6,025 nucleotides of DNA from Thermoproteus sp. UBA157 (GTDB lineage: Archaea > Thermoproteota > Thermoprotei > Thermoproteales > Thermoproteaceae): the NCBI GenBank assembly GCA_002497345.1, contig DANS01000017.1:3333-9357 (forward strand). The letters are read 5' to 3'. Made by a program: the position numbers and the translations under genes. This document shows positions 4,939 to 6,025 of this stretch, piece by piece. Position 1 is the stretch's first letter. Every line of letters starts with the position of its first letter. The notes below the pieces were generated by a model. That model did not search any database. It was not told where the DNA came from and was given only the letters and a program-made list of their open reading frames with translations.

Positions 4939-4947
4939 CTTTAAAAT
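4939..4947 (+). promoter_or_regulatory. TATA box of the csm operon
   Basis: CTTTAAAAT, preceded by the A-rich AGAAAA (4933-4938), has its first T 27 bases before ATG 4967, consistent with a leaderless start there. It lies only about 25 bases from the minus-strand box of the ATPase operon, so the two divergent promoters could influence each other or share a regulator. Confidence 0.6.
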
Positions 4948-4966
4948 TACTCAATTATTCCGATGT

Positions 4967-5428
4967 ATGCAGATGCGATCATACTTCTATAATGCCGTGT
5001 ACGTCCCCTTTAGGGATGGGCGGTATGAAGATGGGTTAAACGGCGCCTACAACTACAGGGTCTCCCAGACGTCTGCTGGCTTTAGGCGAGTGTATGACTA
5101 CATCATACGGGTGTTGGACGGGATCACGGGATCGAAGAGCGAGCTCGCGAACCCTCAGGACCCTAAAAGCCAGGAGCTTAGAAACAGATACAGAATGGCC
5201 TTGGCGAGGGCTGACATAACTGTCCAATATCAAGCCGCCAGGAAGGTGTTGGCGGAGGACTTGGCTAACGGAATAAGGGGCGCGTTGAGGGAGATATCCG
5301 CGGCTCTGCAGAGGGGAGACGTCGAGACCGCGGCGAGAAGCGCGGAGGCGCTGAGGCTCGCCCTAGACGCCGTCCTAGCATATAAGATAGTAGTCGGAAG
5401 AGAAGAGGAAGAGGAGGAGTTCCTATGA
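4967..5428 (+). CDS. csm2: Csm2-like small subunit of a type III CRISPR-Cas effector
   Basis: This 153-aa, almost wholly helical protein fits the Csm2 (Cas11) small subunit, which lines the crRNA-target duplex in the filament formed with Csm3. The segment ADITVQYQAARKVLAEDL (82-99) corresponds to the Csm2 region that reads VQFVYQAGR in streptococcal Csm2, and the late helix ALRLALDAVLAYKIVVG (128-144) matches its C-terminal helix. The tail is strikingly acidic (REEEEEEF). Residues 1-60 are a helical part less typical in sequence. ATG 4967 is chosen because the TATA box lies 27 bases upstream; the frame is open to GTG 4898, but that would put the promoter inside the gene. A second ATG at 4973 is also possible. 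The stop overlaps the next ATG (ATGA), so both are co-translated. Cmr5 is the main alternative; the Csm3-type neighbour argues for Csm2. Confidence 0.75.
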   Translation: MQMRSYFYNAVYVPFRDGRYEDGLNGAYNYRVSQTSAGFRRVYDYIIRVLDGITGSKSELANPQDPKSQELRNRYRMALARADITVQYQAARKVLAEDLANGIRGALREISAALQRGDVETAARSAEALRLALDAVLAYKIVVGREEEEEEFL

Positions 5429-6025
5429 CGTCGTTAAGGCTTAGCCACGTCTTGGAGATCTCCTTCAAGCTTGAGACCAACGGCTTGCTGATTAGGAGCG
5501 GGAGGTCAAAGGAAGTGCTTGGGCTCGCCGACATAATGCCCATGACGATTGAATACCCCGTCGTGATGGGGGGCAGGAGACACCTCCTTACCGTGCCTTA
5601 CATTCCCGGCAGCTCGCTGAAGGGCCGCGCGCGGGCGTTGCTCGAGACCGCGCTGGGCCTGCCGCTGTTCGCGACGGACGGGAAGATCTACCTGCACGCC
5701 AGGATAGTGGGTAAGGAGATAAGGGACGAGGACCCCTACTGCCCGGTGGACAACGTGTTCGGCACGCCTTCCATTCCGCCTAACATAGTCGCCGAGGAGA
5801 AGCGCTTTGTCGTCGAGTGCTGGGCCCCCACGAGGGCTATTTTCCGCGACCTCTATCCAAGCGACGAGTACTTGGAAAGGCTCTGCAACGCGAAGGGCGG
5901 TTGCGAGGGGGTACAGCTCATCGACTTCCTCGAGGAGAAGTGGGAGAACAGGATAGATAGGGTGACCAGCACTGCGGATCCGAGGAACGTGATGAGGCTG
6001 AAGCCCGGGGTGGAGTTCAAGGGCC
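5425..6025 (+). CDS. csm3: Csm3-like Cas7 RAMP backbone nuclease, 3' end beyond window
   Basis: The first 200 residues are present. Family signatures are NGLLIRSG (19-26), Asp36 in GLADIMPM, PYIPGSSLKGRAR (58-70), YCPVDNVFGTPS (105-116) and ENRIDRVTSTADPRNVMRLKPGVEF (from 174), the last matching the ENxIDRxTxxAxPRQxER block of Csm3. Asp36 aligns by context with the catalytic Asp33 of Streptococcus thermophilus Csm3, so this copy should cleave target RNA at 6-nt intervals in the type III complex. It binds the crRNA together with Csm2. Reaching the PGVEF block only at residue 195, later than in compact bacterial Csm3, indicates insertions at about 95-130 and 145-165. Cysteines 106, 132, 154 and 160 could bind metal. 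ATG 5425 overlaps the csm2 stop. Cas10, csm4 and csm5 are expected downstream but not seen. Confidence 0.88.
   Translation, partial: MTSLRLSHVLEISFKLETNGLLIRSGRSKEVLGLADIMPMTIEYPVVMGGRRHLLTVPYIPGSSLKGRARALLETALGLPLFATDGKIYLHARIVGKEIRDEDPYCPVDNVFGTPSIPPNIVAEEKRFVVECWAPTRAIFRDLYPSDEYLERLCNAKGGCEGVQLIDFLEEKWENRIDRVTSTADPRNVMRLKPGVEFKG

Noticed and set aside
4898..4966. Upstream GTG start extending Csm2 by 23 residues
   Set aside because: The extension would contain the TATA box at 4939-4947, and its sequence is not typical of Csm2; ATG 4967 fits leaderless transcription.

Overview
The window looks like a stretch of a hyperthermophilic crenarchaeon of the Thermoproteales (Pyrobaculum/Thermoproteus type). 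This rests on four things: TATA boxes placed 24-27 bases before start codons, so that transcripts are essentially leaderless; ATGA-type gene overlaps; the protein style; and a split gene that resembles the PaREP2 repeat family of Pyrobaculum. The genus is inference.

Left part (1-2095): positions 1-401 hold degenerate, formerly coding-like DNA with no intact gene. A complete leaderless gene for a 5-formyltetrahydrofolate cyclo-ligase-like (MTHFSD-type) protein lies at 420-1151. A frame-broken PaREP2-like remnant occupies about 1180-1640. A perfect 8-bp inverted repeat and a strong TATA box then precede an intact 128-aa coiled-coil protein of unknown role (1709-2095).

Middle part (2096-3431) has no convincing intact gene. 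It contains a 16-bp perfect palindrome and two truncated, oppositely oriented ORF fragments that overlap head to head near 2563-2579. After these comes a GC-rich, hairpin-dense block (2777-3270) containing one 25-nt CRISPR-repeat-like sequence. One hairpin is flanked at exactly 5 nt on each side by a 10-bp direct repeat. A TATA-like element upstream and a T5 tract downstream make a small RNA possible.

Right part (3432-6025) is the functional core. Two transcription units diverge from a 76-bp intergenic promoter region. Leftward runs an operon of a P-loop ATPase with ABC/SMC-like motifs (4890-3904), a 65-aa protein overlapping it by ATGA, and a cysteine-rich zinc-ribbon-like protein that overlaps the 65-aa frame. 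The last two may be one gene split by a one-base frameshift. Rightward runs a type III CRISPR-Cas effector operon: a Csm2-like small subunit (4967-5428) followed, with ATGA overlap, by a Csm3-like Cas7 backbone nuclease (5425 to beyond the edge). Csm2 and Csm3 build the crRNA-guided type III interference filament. Cas10, Csm4 and Csm5 are not in the window and presumably lie to the right. The most interesting hypothesis here is that the divergent ATPase/Cys-rich operon is an accessory or independent defence module beside the type III locus.
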